This document shows, one piece after another, positions 17,149 through 25,865 of a stretch of 64,000 bases of DNA (its first letter is position 1; the number at the start of each line of letters is the position of its first letter). The translations under genes were made by a program, and so were the position numbers. This DNA is from Dyella sp. EPa41. GTDB lineage: Bacteria > Pseudomonadota > Gammaproteobacteria > Xanthomonadales > Rhodanobacteraceae. The notes beneath the pieces were generated by a model that saw nothing but the letters and a program-made list of their open reading frames with translations, was not told the origin of the DNA and searched no databases. Where the stretch lies: contig NZ_BCPR01000017.1 of assembly GCF_016586165.1 (NCBI RefSeq), positions 1 through 64,000 of the forward strand. Reading direction: 5' to 3'.

Positions 17149-17588
17149 GGTGACGGCTCGCGCTTGGGTTCTTGGCGCGACGGATCCATTCCGCTGTTCC
17201 CCTGATCCGTCTCCGGACAGCGCATCCAGCAGGCCGTCCTGACATGTCCACTTTCTCCTGTTGCGGCGCCGATATCCATTGGCACATAGGCAATGCCGGC
17301 ATGCGACCGACAGGCTATGACGAACGGCCGATACGCATGTGACGCGATGCCCATTTCCGTGCCGCGGCGGGCCGTTTCGTGAAGAACCCTCGCAAAGGCC
17401 TTGGCAATTCGACGGATGGGCGCGTCACGGTCGTTCCGCTAGGCTGGTTTTGCAAGGAGCGGGGCGGGAAATGCCCGGCATGCCGGCGGGTGTCCCGCGA
17501 TGCGCGGCCGCTTTCGCTTTTCCGTGATCAACCGGACAGGGGACGAGAACATGGTGGTTGCGCATCGGCCCCCCGCGCGGGAGCGGGC
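17149..17588. other. Intergenic region between divergent EPS units
   Basis: About 440 bases between the minus-strand deacetylase and the plus-strand GT4. The frame of the GT4 is open upstream to 17379 but its sequence there is low-complexity and unlike a glycosyltransferase. A possible 18-residue peptide (ATG 17471 to 17527) follows an AAGGAG at 17454-17459; I do not consider it supported. No promoter hexamers with good spacing stand out on either strand. Confidence 0.4.
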
Positions 17589-18779
17589 ATGCTAGAGCAG
17601 TACGGGATCATCTATTTCGGCAACGACTGGTTCGCCGAGAACCGCACCAGCAGCCATCACGTGGCCGTGCGCCTGGCGGCGACGCTGCCGGTGCTCTATG
17701 TGGATTCGCCGGGCATGCGCGCGCCGAACGCGAGCGGCCGCGACCTGCGACGGGCATGGCGCAAGTTCACCGAGGCACTGCGTGCGCCGCGCCGTGTCGA
17801 CGCCAACCTCTGGCATTGCACGGTGCCCCAGCTGCCGTTTCGCCGGATTCCGGGCGTCGGCCTGTTCAACAGGCTGTTCAGCCAATGGGCGCTGCGACGC
17901 GCGATGCGCGTGCTTGGCGGGCGCCAACGCATCTCGTGGTTCGTCACGCCGCATCCCGGTTTCCTGGCCAGGCGGCTCGGCGAGACGTTCTGCGTCTACT
18001 ACTGCATCGATGATTACGCGGCGCATCCCGGCGTGGACGCCGAAGTCATCGCGGCAAGCGACCTCGCGCTGACGCGCAAGGCCGACATGGTGTTCGTGGC
18101 GCCGCCCGCCTTGCTTGCAGGCAAGAAGGCGATCAATCCCCATACGCATTTCTCGCCGCATGGCGTGGATGCGAAGCTGTTCGCGCAAGCCTCGCATCCC
18201 GCGACCGTGGTTCCGCCGATGGCGCGCGGGCTCACCCATCCCGTGGTGGGCTACTTCGGCTCGATCCACGCTTGGATCGACGTGGAGCTGATTGCCTGGC
18301 TGGCGCGTGCGCGGCCGCAATGGACCTTCCTGCTGGTGGGCTATGCGGCGATCAAGCTGCCGGAGCTCGCGGGGTTGCCGAACGTGGTGCTTGCCGGCGC
18401 GCAGCCGTATGCGTCGCTGCCGGCGTGGGCGAAGGCGTTCGACGTGGCGATCATTCCCTATCGACGCAATCGCCAGGTGGAGAACGCCAATCCGCTCAAG
18501 TTGCGCGAATACCTCGCCACCGGCAAGCCGATCGTGGCCGTGGGCAATCCCGAGATCGCGCGCTTCGCGTCCGTCGTGCGCATCGCCGACGGCCGCGAGG
18601 ATTTCCTGGCGGGCCTGGAGCAGGCCATCGCCGCGGGTCCGGACCATGGCGCCGCCGAGCGCATGGCTGCCGTGGCCGACCAGACCTGGGATCGCCGCGT
18701 GGAAAACGTGTTGGGCGAAGTCGCCGCGTCGATCGCGGCGGCGGACATGACTTTGGCTGATCGTCGGGTATCGGGATGA
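17589..18779 (+). CDS. Family 4-like glycosyltransferase (TuaH-like)
   Basis: 396-residue GT-B fold glycosyltransferase. The N-terminal half opens GIIYFGNDWFAENRTSSHH and has FSPHGVDAKLF at the inter-domain region. The C-terminal donor domain shows VGYFGSIHAWID, then a NPLKLREYLATGKPIVAVG stretch, the E-x7-E-like nucleotide-binding segment of GT4 enzymes. It resembles TuaH-type transferases. ATG 17589 is chosen because similarity starts there, although the frame is open further upstream. Its stop overlaps the start of the next gene (ATGA). It probably adds one sugar to the EPS repeat. Confidence 0.85.
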   Translation: MLEQYGIIYFGNDWFAENRTSSHHVAVRLAATLPVLYVDSPGMRAPNASGRDLRRAWRKFTEALRAPRRVDANLWHCTVPQLPFRRIPGVGLFNRLFSQWALRRAMRVLGGRQRISWFVTPHPGFLARRLGETFCVYYCIDDYAAHPGVDAEVIAASDLALTRKADMVFVAPPALLAGKKAINPHTHFSPHGVDAKLFAQASHPATVVPPMARGLTHPVVGYFGSIHAWIDVELIAWLARARPQWTFLLVGYAAIKLPELAGLPNVVLAGAQPYASLPAWAKAFDVAIIPYRRNRQVENANPLKLREYLATGKPIVAVGNPEIARFASVVRIADGREDFLAGLEQAIAAGPDHGAAERMAAVADQTWDRRVENVLGEVAASIAAADMTLADRRVSG

Positions 18780-20881
18780 ATGCACCTGTCAGGGGCAAGC
18801 TGCGCGTCGGCATCGTGGGTGCCGGCTACGTGGCGCGCTATCACATCGAGGCGCTGCAGCGCCTGGATTTCGTGGAGATCGTGGGTATCTGCGATCTCGA
18901 CGTGGACGCGGCGCGCAGGCTGGCCGCCCGTTTCAAGCTGGATCTCGCCACCGGCGACCTGGCCGAGCTCGCCGGACGCAAGCCGCATGCGATCCATGTG
19001 CTTACCCCGCCGTCCAGTCATTGCGCGCTGACCTTGCGTGCGCTCGACATGGGTTGCCATGTGTTCGTCGAGAAGCCGATGGCCGAATCGGTGGCCGAAT
19101 GCGACGCGATGATCGCGCGGGCGCAGGAACGCGGGCTGGCGCTGTCGGTCGACCACTCGGACCTGTTCGACCCCGTCGTGATGCGCGCGCGCGAACTCGT
19201 GCAGTCGGGCGCGTGCGGCGATGTCGTGGCGGTCGACGTGTGGCGCAGCTCCGACTACGTTCCCTACGGTGGCGGGCCGTTGCCGCCGATGGTGGCGCAG
19301 GGCTCCTATCCTTTCCGCGACCTGGGCGTGCATGGCCTGTATACGCTGGAGGCGTTCCTGGGTGAGCTGCGGCAGGTGGACATTCGCCATCGCTCCAGCG
19401 GCCGTTCCACGACGCTGAAGTTCGACGAGTGGCAGGCCACGGCCGACGGCGCGCACGCCACGGGGCGGGTGATGCTGTCGTGGAACGCGCGGCCGATGCT
19501 CAATCGCCTGGTGGTGCAGGGCACGCGTGGCATGATCGAAGCCGATCGGTTCCTGCAGGTATGCCATGTGCGCCGCGTGCGGCCGGGGCCGAAGTTCATC
19601 GGCATCGTGGCCGGTGCGTTCCTTGGCGCGCTGGCCGACGTGTTCCGCGTGCCGTGGAACGTGCTCAGGTTCGCGACCGGCTCGCTGCGGCCATCGCCCG
19701 GCATCCAGGCCGGTGCGCAAGCCTTTGCCCGGGCCTTGCATGAAGGCAAGCCGCCGCCGGTGAGCGCGGAAGACGGGCGTCGGCCGATTGCATGGATGGA
19801 AGAAGCCTGCCGCCGGGCCGACCTTGAACGCGAGAAGGAGCTGGCCAGTCGCTACGCCGCGCTGGAACCCGTGGACGCACTGGTGACGGGCGCTTCGGGC
19901 TTTCTTGGTCGCGCCCTGCTGGCCGCCTTGCGTCGCAGCGGGCAACGCGTGCGTGTACTGGTGCGCCGTGCCGATCCGCGGCTCGCCGCATGGGCCGAGC
20001 AGGTGGTGATCGGCGACCTGGGCGATCCGCGCATCGTGGATCATGCCGTGCAGGGCGCACGCACGGTCTATCACGTCGGTGCCGCGATGAGCGGCAGTCC
20101 GCGCGAGTTCGAGTCGGGCACGGTATGGGGCACGCGCAACGTGGTCGATGCCTGTCTGCGGCATGGCACGCAGCGGCTGGTGTACGTCAGTTCGATGAGC
20201 GTGCTCGATCATGCCGGTCGCGATCCGCTGGTGCAGATCCATGAGAGCTCGCCGCTGGAGCCGTATCCGGAGCGGCGGGGCAGCTACACGCAAACCAAGT
20301 TGATCGCCGAGAACCATGTGCGCGATGCGATGCTCGAGCGCGGCTTGCCGGCGGTGGTGATCCGTCCCGGCCAGATCATTGGGCCGGGTTCGGAAACCGT
20401 CACGCCCAACGGCACCCTGGCGGTCGCCGGGCGCTGGATCGCCGTCGGCCCGGCGTCACAGACGCTGCCCCTGGTCTATGTGGACGACGTGGTCGACGCG
20501 CTGCTGCTGGCCGGTTGTGCCCCCGCGGCGGACGGAAGGCTGGTGCACGTGGTGGACCCGACCATCGTCACCCAGGGCGAATACCTCGCCCGCGTTTCGC
20601 GCAAGCGCGGCAAGGCGCTGCGCCTGGTGCGTTGGCCCAAGAGCGTGCTGCTCGCGCTGGCGTCGGGCGTGGAAGCCCTGGGCAAGCTGCTGGGACGCAG
20701 CGTGCCGCTTACCCGTTATCGCGTGCATTCGCTACGGCCGCTGGCCAACTTCGATCAGCGCGTCGCCCGCGACGTGCTTGGCTGGGAACCGCGCGTGGGC
20801 TTGAAGCGCGGCATGGACATCATGTTCGCCGACGAAGACATCCCGCCCGCCATCATCGTGTCGACCGCGCCGGACAAATAG
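18776..20881 (+). CDS. Two-domain Gfo/Idh/MocA oxidoreductase fused to NAD-dependent epimerase/dehydratase
   Basis: 701-residue fusion. Residues 1-355 form a Gfo/Idh/MocA oxidoreductase: Rossmann GIVGAGYVARYH, VFVEKPMAES (EKP motif) and the helix with DLGVHGLYTLEAF carrying the catalytic-region His. Residues 364-701 form an extended SDR: TGASGFLGRALL, then Ser in YVSSMSVLDH, Tyr-x-x-x-Lys in YTQTKLIAENH and PLVYVDDVVDALL. Each half is usually a separate protein, and each is close to full length. The protein probably catalyses two successive redox/epimerisation steps on a nucleotide sugar. It is coupled to the GT4 upstream by a four-base overlap and ends nine bases from the convergent GT4. No stop or frameshift divides the halves. 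Confidence 0.88.
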   Translation: MNAPVRGKLRVGIVGAGYVARYHIEALQRLDFVEIVGICDLDVDAARRLAARFKLDLATGDLAELAGRKPHAIHVLTPPSSHCALTLRALDMGCHVFVEKPMAESVAECDAMIARAQERGLALSVDHSDLFDPVVMRARELVQSGACGDVVAVDVWRSSDYVPYGGGPLPPMVAQGSYPFRDLGVHGLYTLEAFLGELRQVDIRHRSSGRSTTLKFDEWQATADGAHATGRVMLSWNARPMLNRLVVQGTRGMIEADRFLQVCHVRRVRPGPKFIGIVAGAFLGALADVFRVPWNVLRFATGSLRPSPGIQAGAQAFARALHEGKPPPVSAEDGRRPIAWMEEACRRADLEREKELASRYAALEPVDALVTGASGFLGRALLAALRRSGQRVRVLVRRADPRLAAWAEQVVIGDLGDPRIVDHAVQGARTVYHVGAAMSGSPREFESGTVWGTRNVVDACLRHGTQRLVYVSSMSVLDHAGRDPLVQIHESSPLEPYPERRGSYTQTKLIAENHVRDAMLERGLPAVVIRPGQIIGPGSETVTPNGTLAVAGRWIAVGPASQTLPLVYVDDVVDALLLAGCAPAADGRLVHVVDPTIVTQGEYLARVSRKRGKALRLVRWPKSVLLALASGVEALGKLLGRSVPLTRYRVHSLRPLANFDQRVARDVLGWEPRVGLKRGMDIMFADEDIPPAIIVSTAPDK

Positions 20882-20889
20882 CCGGAAGC

Positions 20890-22071
20890 TCAGGACGCCG
20901 AATAGTCCACCACGTCCGCGCGCGTCAACGCCGCGGACTGCAGGATGTCGCCCAGCTGCTGGATGTTCTCGTCCCAGCGGAAGCGGCTCGCGTGGGCGGC
21001 GATGCGCTGTGCATCCCAGGCTGCCGCGAGCGCCGCGATCAAGGCACCCCGCAGTGCGATGCGATCGTGCGCGGGCACGAGCATGCCGGCGTGGTCGGGC
21101 AGCACCTCGGGAATGCCGCCCACGCGCGTGGCGACCACCGGGGTTCCGCAGGCCATGGCTTCGAGTACCACGTTCGGCACGCCCTCGTTGTGGCTGGGCA
21201 GGCACAGCAGGTTCGCGGCGCGGAACCAGTCGCCGAGCGCGAAATGCTCGATCGCACCCACCAGCCGCACCCGGTCGGCGCACCCCAAGGCGGCGGCCCG
21301 CTGCAGCAGTGCGTCCTTGCAGGGCCCGGTACCGATGAACAGCAGGCGCGTATCCGGGTGGGTCGTCAGCACATGCGGGAAGGTCTCGAGCAGGTCAAGG
21401 CAACCCTTGCTGTCCTTGAGGTTGCCCACGTAGAGCAGCAGGCGTTCGTCTTGCGCGAGCCTGAGCCGTTCGCGGGCCTCGCGACGCGAGCCGGGCGAAA
21501 ACAGGTTCGGTTCCACGCCGTTGTAGATCACGTGCACGCGCGAAGGGTCCACGCCCAGCGCCACCGCCTTGTCGGCCAACGCCTGGCTGACCGCGACGAC
21601 GGCGTGGGCGCCGCGCAGCGCGTAGCGGATCTGCGGACGCAGCAGCGGCTGGTCAGCCTTCACGTTGAGATCGGTGCCATGCACCTTCACTACATAGGGA
21701 ACGCCCAACCGCCTGGCGAGCCAGCTGGCGGCAGGCGCGTCGGGGTAGCCCCAGCTCACCAGCATGCAGTCGACCTGGGCCTGCCGCAGCCGGCGCCACT
21801 TCTGGCTCAACAGGGACACCAGCCAGCAGCATGCGTGCAGCGAACGGCCGATGAGAGGCGGGTAGAAGAATACGAAGTGATCGGTGCGCAGGCCCGATAC
21901 CGGCAGCGACGAAGGCTTGCGCGTGTAGCGCTCGCGGAAATCCACCGCGGTGAGCACTTCCACGTCGTGCTGCTTGCCTAGCCGCTCGAACTGCTGGCGA
22001 TTGAACGGGCTGCGCAGCGGATCCCACGGCGAGGGAAACAGGTTGGTCAGCACGAGGATCTTCAAGCGCAT
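20890..22071 (-). CDS. Family 4 glycosyltransferase
   Basis: 393-residue GT-B glycosyltransferase. The N-terminal acceptor domain opens ILVLTNLFPSPWDPLRSPF. The donor domain shows LLYVGNLKDSKGCLDLLETF and SHNEGVPNVVLEAMACGTPVV, with the E-x7-E motif of GT4, then VGGIPEV. It is the last gene of the long minus-strand operon and overlaps the upstream GT4 by 10 bases. Start ATG 22071 gives a normal N-terminus. Sugar specificity is unknown. Confidence 0.92.
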   Translation of the reverse strand: MRLKILVLTNLFPSPWDPLRSPFNRQQFERLGKQHDVEVLTAVDFRERYTRKPSSLPVSGLRTDHFVFFYPPLIGRSLHACCWLVSLLSQKWRRLRQAQVDCMLVSWGYPDAPAASWLARRLGVPYVVKVHGTDLNVKADQPLLRPQIRYALRGAHAVVAVSQALADKAVALGVDPSRVHVIYNGVEPNLFSPGSRREARERLRLAQDERLLLYVGNLKDSKGCLDLLETFPHVLTTHPDTRLLFIGTGPCKDALLQRAAALGCADRVRLVGAIEHFALGDWFRAANLLCLPSHNEGVPNVVLEAMACGTPVVATRVGGIPEVLPDHAGMLVPAHDRIALRGALIAALAAAWDAQRIAAHASRFRWDENIQQLGDILQSAALTRADVVDYSAS

Positions 22072-23183
22072 GCGTGTTGCTCCACGTCCTGGTAAAGGCA
22101 TTGGTAGCGTTCGGCCATGGCTTCCAGCGAACCATGGTGTTCGACCCAGGCGCGCGCGGCGCGCCCGTAGGCGCTGGCGCGTTCCGGGTCGCGCAGCAGT
22201 GCGAGCATGCTGTCGGCCAGCGCGTCGGGATTGCCCGATGCGACGAGCAAGCCGGTGTGGCCGCTGCGGATGATCTCGCTGTTGCCGCCGACATCGGTGG
22301 CGATGATGGGCAGCGCGACGGCGCAGGCTTCCAGCAAGGCCATGGAATAGCCTTCGCTGACGGAGGACAGCACGAAGAGGTCCAGGCCGCGCAGCAATTC
22401 GCGTACGTCGCCGCGATCGCCCAGGAAGTGCACGGCCTCGCGCACGCCTTCGGCCAGTGCGCAGTGTTCCAGCTCGGCGCGCAGTTCGCCATCGCCGATC
22501 AATACCAGCGCCGCCTCCGGATAGTGCCGATGCACCTGGCGAAAGGCGCGGATGAGCCCGGCCTGGTCCTTGGTCCAGTTGAGGCGGCCGACATTGCCGA
22601 CCAGCATCGCGTTGCCGGTGAGCCCCAGCAGCGCGAGCAGGCGCTCGCGCATGTCCATCGAGGCCGGCGAGAAGCGCTCCACCGCGATGCCATTGGGCAC
22701 CACGCGCGTGATCGACGGCGGCAGCATGCCTTTCTCCACGCCGTTGCGCTTGGCCGCCTCGCACACGGTGACCACCATGTCCGTGCGCGCCAGCGCGCGG
22801 CGGTACAGCCATTCCTTGCGGCCGGTGCGTTGCCCCGCACCCATGCCGTGGCGGGTGTTCAGCACGCGCAGCAGATCCAGTCCGCAGGCTGCGAGCACGG
22901 TCTGGTAATGCGCCACCGCGTTGTGGGTATGCAGGACGTCGGTGTCGTGCCGGTCGATCGCGCGGCGTGCACGGGCCAGCGCGCGCAGGTCCAATCCGGG
23001 CCCCTTGTTGCAGGCCACCACCGGAATGCCCGCCGCATCGAGCTCATGCGCCAGCGCGCCGGCCTCGAACAGGCACACCACCTGGCAATGGTGGCCCTGG
23101 CGCTGCTGCAGCTTCACCAGGTCGAGCACCATGCGCTCCATGCCGCCCCGATTGAGGTTCTCGACCACGTGGGTGATGTTCAT
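22062..23183 (-). CDS. Family 4 glycosyltransferase
   Basis: 373-residue GT-B glycosyltransferase. It opens ITHVVENLNRGGMERMV, the typical GGxE acceptor loop of GT4 enzymes; the donor domain carries VGRLNWTKDQAGLIRAF, then SSVSEGYSMALLEACAVALP (E-x7-E) and TDVGGNSEI. ATG 23183 is selected because the frame upstream of it is a shadow of the ligase gene. Its start overlaps the ligase stop by one base (TGATG) and its end overlaps the next GT4 by 10 bases. Confidence 0.92.
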   Translation of the reverse strand: MNITHVVENLNRGGMERMVLDLVKLQQRQGHHCQVVCLFEAGALAHELDAAGIPVVACNKGPGLDLRALARARRAIDRHDTDVLHTHNAVAHYQTVLAACGLDLLRVLNTRHGMGAGQRTGRKEWLYRRALARTDMVVTVCEAAKRNGVEKGMLPPSITRVVPNGIAVERFSPASMDMRERLLALLGLTGNAMLVGNVGRLNWTKDQAGLIRAFRQVHRHYPEAALVLIGDGELRAELEHCALAEGVREAVHFLGDRGDVRELLRGLDLFVLSSVSEGYSMALLEACAVALPIIATDVGGNSEIIRSGHTGLLVASGNPDALADSMLALLRDPERASAYGRAARAWVEHHGSLEAMAERYQCLYQDVEQHACA

Positions 23184-24541
23184 CAGGCCAGTTCCGACAG
23201 CGTGACGCGGCGCTTGCCGCTGCGGGTAAGCGGAATGTCGTCGACGAAGCGGCACTCCAGTGTCACCTGGTGGCCAAGCACCTTCGCCGTCTCGCGATGG
23301 ATGTAGGCTAGCGAGTCGTCATCGAAGCCCTCGCTCCGCACGATGGAAAGCTCCAGCCGATCGAGCTGGCGCTGCACCAGTTGGAAGCGCGAAAGGCCCT
23401 GCACATCCTTGAGCATGTGCGGGAAGAATTCTCCCGGCAGGATGCGTCCGTCGGGCGTGCGTATGGCGTCGAGCACGCGTCCCTCGATGCGATCGAGCAA
23501 CGGCAACCCGCGTCCGCAAGGACAGCTGTGTTCCGGGGAGGTGCTGGCCAGGTCGCCGTTGACGTAGCGGATGAACGGCATGCCGTGATTGGAAAGGTCG
23601 GTGATCGCAACCTCGCCGGTGCCATGCCGCACGGGCTTGCCGTCTTCGCCGAGCAGTTCCACCACGAGGTGATCGGCGTTCACGTGCAACCGGTGGTGAT
23701 GGTCGCACTCGGAGGCGATCAGCATGAACTCGCGGCATCCGTAGGTGTTGTAGACCGGGCAGCCGAACGCCTGGCTGATAGCCTCGCGCTGGAACGGATG
23801 CAGCGCTTCGGCCGCGCCGATCACCGATTCGGGACGATGCACGCGCCGGCCCGTGGCCACCATCCATTGCGCCAGCTGCGCCAATGGCCCGACATAGCCG
23901 ACGATGATGTCCGGCCGGTAGCGGTCGATCGCATCGGCATAGCCGGCGAGATTCGATTCGGTCATCTCGAAGCTGTTGAGCACGCGACGGGCGAACATCG
24001 CGTTGTACAGGCGATCCTTCCACTGGTGCGCGTGGCCCGGCGTGCCCACGCTGCCGGCCCACAGGTAGAGCGTGCGGCGACCCGGGCGCGAACCGGCCCA
24101 GCCGTAGCCTCGCCACATGACGGCGATGCGGCGGTCGTAGCTTTCGCGCGTGTAGCCCAGTTCCAACGGTTCGCCGGTGGAGCCGCCGGTGCGCTTGAAC
24201 AACAGGCGGCCACGCCACGACGAGGCCTGCAGGTCCTGGAAGTTCTCGCGGATATCGGCCTTGGTCAGCGTAGGCAGGCGCGCGTAGTCGTCGGGATTCT
24301 GGATGTCGTCCGGCGTGATGCCCAGTTCGCGCCAGCGGCGGCGGTAATAGGGCACCTCGCGATAGCAATGCTCCAGCAGCGTCTTTAGCCGGCGAAACTG
24401 CAGCTCCGCGATGGCACCGGGGGACAACCATTGGTCGCCTTCGTACCTGGACAGCCACGACAGCGTGTCCCTGCGGCGCAGGCCGCTTTCATAGGCGGGG
24501 TAAAGCACATGGCGGAAAGCCTGTTCGTACCAGCCACTCAT
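23183..24541 (-). CDS. CapK/PaaK-like AMP-forming ligase
   Basis: 452-residue protein of the phenylacetate-CoA-ligase-like (PaaK/CapK) branch of the adenylate-forming superfamily. The P-loop is FKRTGGSTGEPLEL, with EFMLIASECD and the ITDLSNHGMPFIRYVNGD region typical of this branch, and a C-terminal GKRRV segment with a possible catalytic Lys. Members in capsule loci (CapK) are thought to activate acyl groups for transfer to polysaccharide. Here it lies between the polymerase and two glycosyltransferases, in the operon with an NRPS and PKS, so it may activate an acyl or peptide substituent. It is not an NRPS A domain and has no carrier domain. The substrate is unknown. Confidence 0.85.
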   Translation of the reverse strand: MSGWYEQAFRHVLYPAYESGLRRRDTLSWLSRYEGDQWLSPGAIAELQFRRLKTLLEHCYREVPYYRRRWRELGITPDDIQNPDDYARLPTLTKADIRENFQDLQASSWRGRLLFKRTGGSTGEPLELGYTRESYDRRIAVMWRGYGWAGSRPGRRTLYLWAGSVGTPGHAHQWKDRLYNAMFARRVLNSFEMTESNLAGYADAIDRYRPDIIVGYVGPLAQLAQWMVATGRRVHRPESVIGAAEALHPFQREAISQAFGCPVYNTYGCREFMLIASECDHHHRLHVNADHLVVELLGEDGKPVRHGTGEVAITDLSNHGMPFIRYVNGDLASTSPEHSCPCGRGLPLLDRIEGRVLDAIRTPDGRILPGEFFPHMLKDVQGLSRFQLVQRQLDRLELSIVRSEGFDDDSLAYIHRETAKVLGHQVTLECRFVDDIPLTRSGKRRVTLSELA

Positions 24542-24599
24542 GACACGTACTCCCTGTGACAGGCGCATGGACTGCGCGGCGCTGTTGAACGACACGTTG

Positions 24600-25865
24600 T
24601 CATCCCGTCGTCCTCAGCAGGACGGCCACCAGCAGGAACAGGCCGGCAATGCTGCCGATGGCGGCGGGAATCCAGCGTCCGCCGCTTTCGGACATGGCGA
24701 GCGAGGGCAGGCCGTCGATACGCTGGCGTGCACCGACGTAGAAACCGGTGACGATGGCCAGTACGAAATACAGCACGATCATGTAGCTGCGGCTCAGGAA
24801 GAACGCGCACATGAACATGCCGCAAAGGGACAGCAGCAACGTGAGCGCAAGCGGGCGCTCCGCCTGCCAGCGGGCGTAGCCTTTCGGGTCGGTGACTGCA
24901 TCGGTCCTGAAACGCAGCACCGCGGCGACCATCCAGAAGCTGTAGCCGATCATGGCCAGCCACAGCAGGTAGCCGATGAAACCCGTCTCGGCCAGTACAA
25001 GCACGAACGAGTTGTGTGCCGTGAGGTGGTTGTAGTCAGTGAAGTTGCCCGGCCCCACGCCCAGCAGCGGATGCGAGGTGAACATGTGCAGGCCTTCGTA
25101 CCACGCATCGACGCGTCCGCTGGCCGACTCTTCGCCGGCATCGAGCTCCTGCATGCGCGAGGACAGCATCTTCATCACGGTGAGGCCGGCGACGCCGAGG
25201 ATGCCGGCCACGACCAGGCCACGCCGGTACCAGATGTAGGCGCCGACCACGACCAGCACGCCGAGCATCGCGCCGCGCGAGTTGGTGAGATACACGCCGT
25301 ACAGCAGCAGGCCGATGCAGCCGAGCCAGAACAGTTTGCCCAGCGCACGGGCACGTTGAAGCAGCAGGCAGGCCATCGGGAACACCGACACGAACAACAT
25401 GCCCAGGTCATTGGGATCGTTGAAGATGCCGACGTACTGGATGCGGCCGTCCTCGCCGATGGGGATGCCGCTCCAGCCCATGCCGGTGCGGGCCTGGCCC
25501 ACCCCATGCAGCGCGAGGATGGAGGCACAGACCACCATCACCCCCATCAGCACGCGGATGCGCCGGTGCGTGGTGCAGGCGGAGGCGATGATGAAGAACG
25601 CGAGCACGATGGGGCCGAACTTGCCCAACTGGTCCTTGATGCCGCCAAACCAGCCATTGGCGACTTCCGACACCATCAGCACCACGAAGAACGCGGGCAG
25701 CAGCAGGAATTGCGGCGCGGACTGCAGCCGCGTGCCGGATGCCAGCCACGCGGCGAACGCCAGCGCGAGCACCACCGGCAGCACCGGCACGCCCGCGAGC
25801 GAGGCGAAGTATTCCTGCGGCCTGACGATGGCCAGCACCACGTACAGGACGATCAGTGGGAACAT
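24600..25865 (-). CDS. O-antigen ligase/Wzy-like polymerase
   Basis: 421-residue polytopic protein of the Wzy/WaaL family (Wzy_C). About 11 hydrophobic helices surround a large periplasmic loop holding NSRGAMLGVLVVVG and HPLLGVGPGNF, with a conserved-type HNSFVLVLAETG. In the presence of Wzx, a chain-length protein and an export lipoprotein, polymerase is the more likely role than O-antigen ligase. XrtA loci encode a similar protein. It overlaps the deacetylase gene upstream by 13 bases and precedes the CapK-like ligase by 58 bases. Confidence 0.85.
   Translation of the reverse strand: MFPLIVLYVVLAIVRPQEYFASLAGVPVLPVVLALAFAAWLASGTRLQSAPQFLLLPAFFVVLMVSEVANGWFGGIKDQLGKFGPIVLAFFIIASACTTHRRIRVLMGVMVVCASILALHGVGQARTGMGWSGIPIGEDGRIQYVGIFNDPNDLGMLFVSVFPMACLLLQRARALGKLFWLGCIGLLLYGVYLTNSRGAMLGVLVVVGAYIWYRRGLVVAGILGVAGLTVMKMLSSRMQELDAGEESASGRVDAWYEGLHMFTSHPLLGVGPGNFTDYNHLTAHNSFVLVLAETGFIGYLLWLAMIGYSFWMVAAVLRFRTDAVTDPKGYARWQAERPLALTLLLSLCGMFMCAFFLSRSYMIVLYFVLAIVTGFYVGARQRIDGLPSLAMSESGGRWIPAAIGSIAGLFLLVAVLLRTTG

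Noticed and set aside
17471-17527. A possible 18-residue leader peptide with upstream AAGGAG
   Set aside because: Spacing of 11 bases is long, the peptide has no distinctive features and there is no attenuator hairpin before the GT4 gene.
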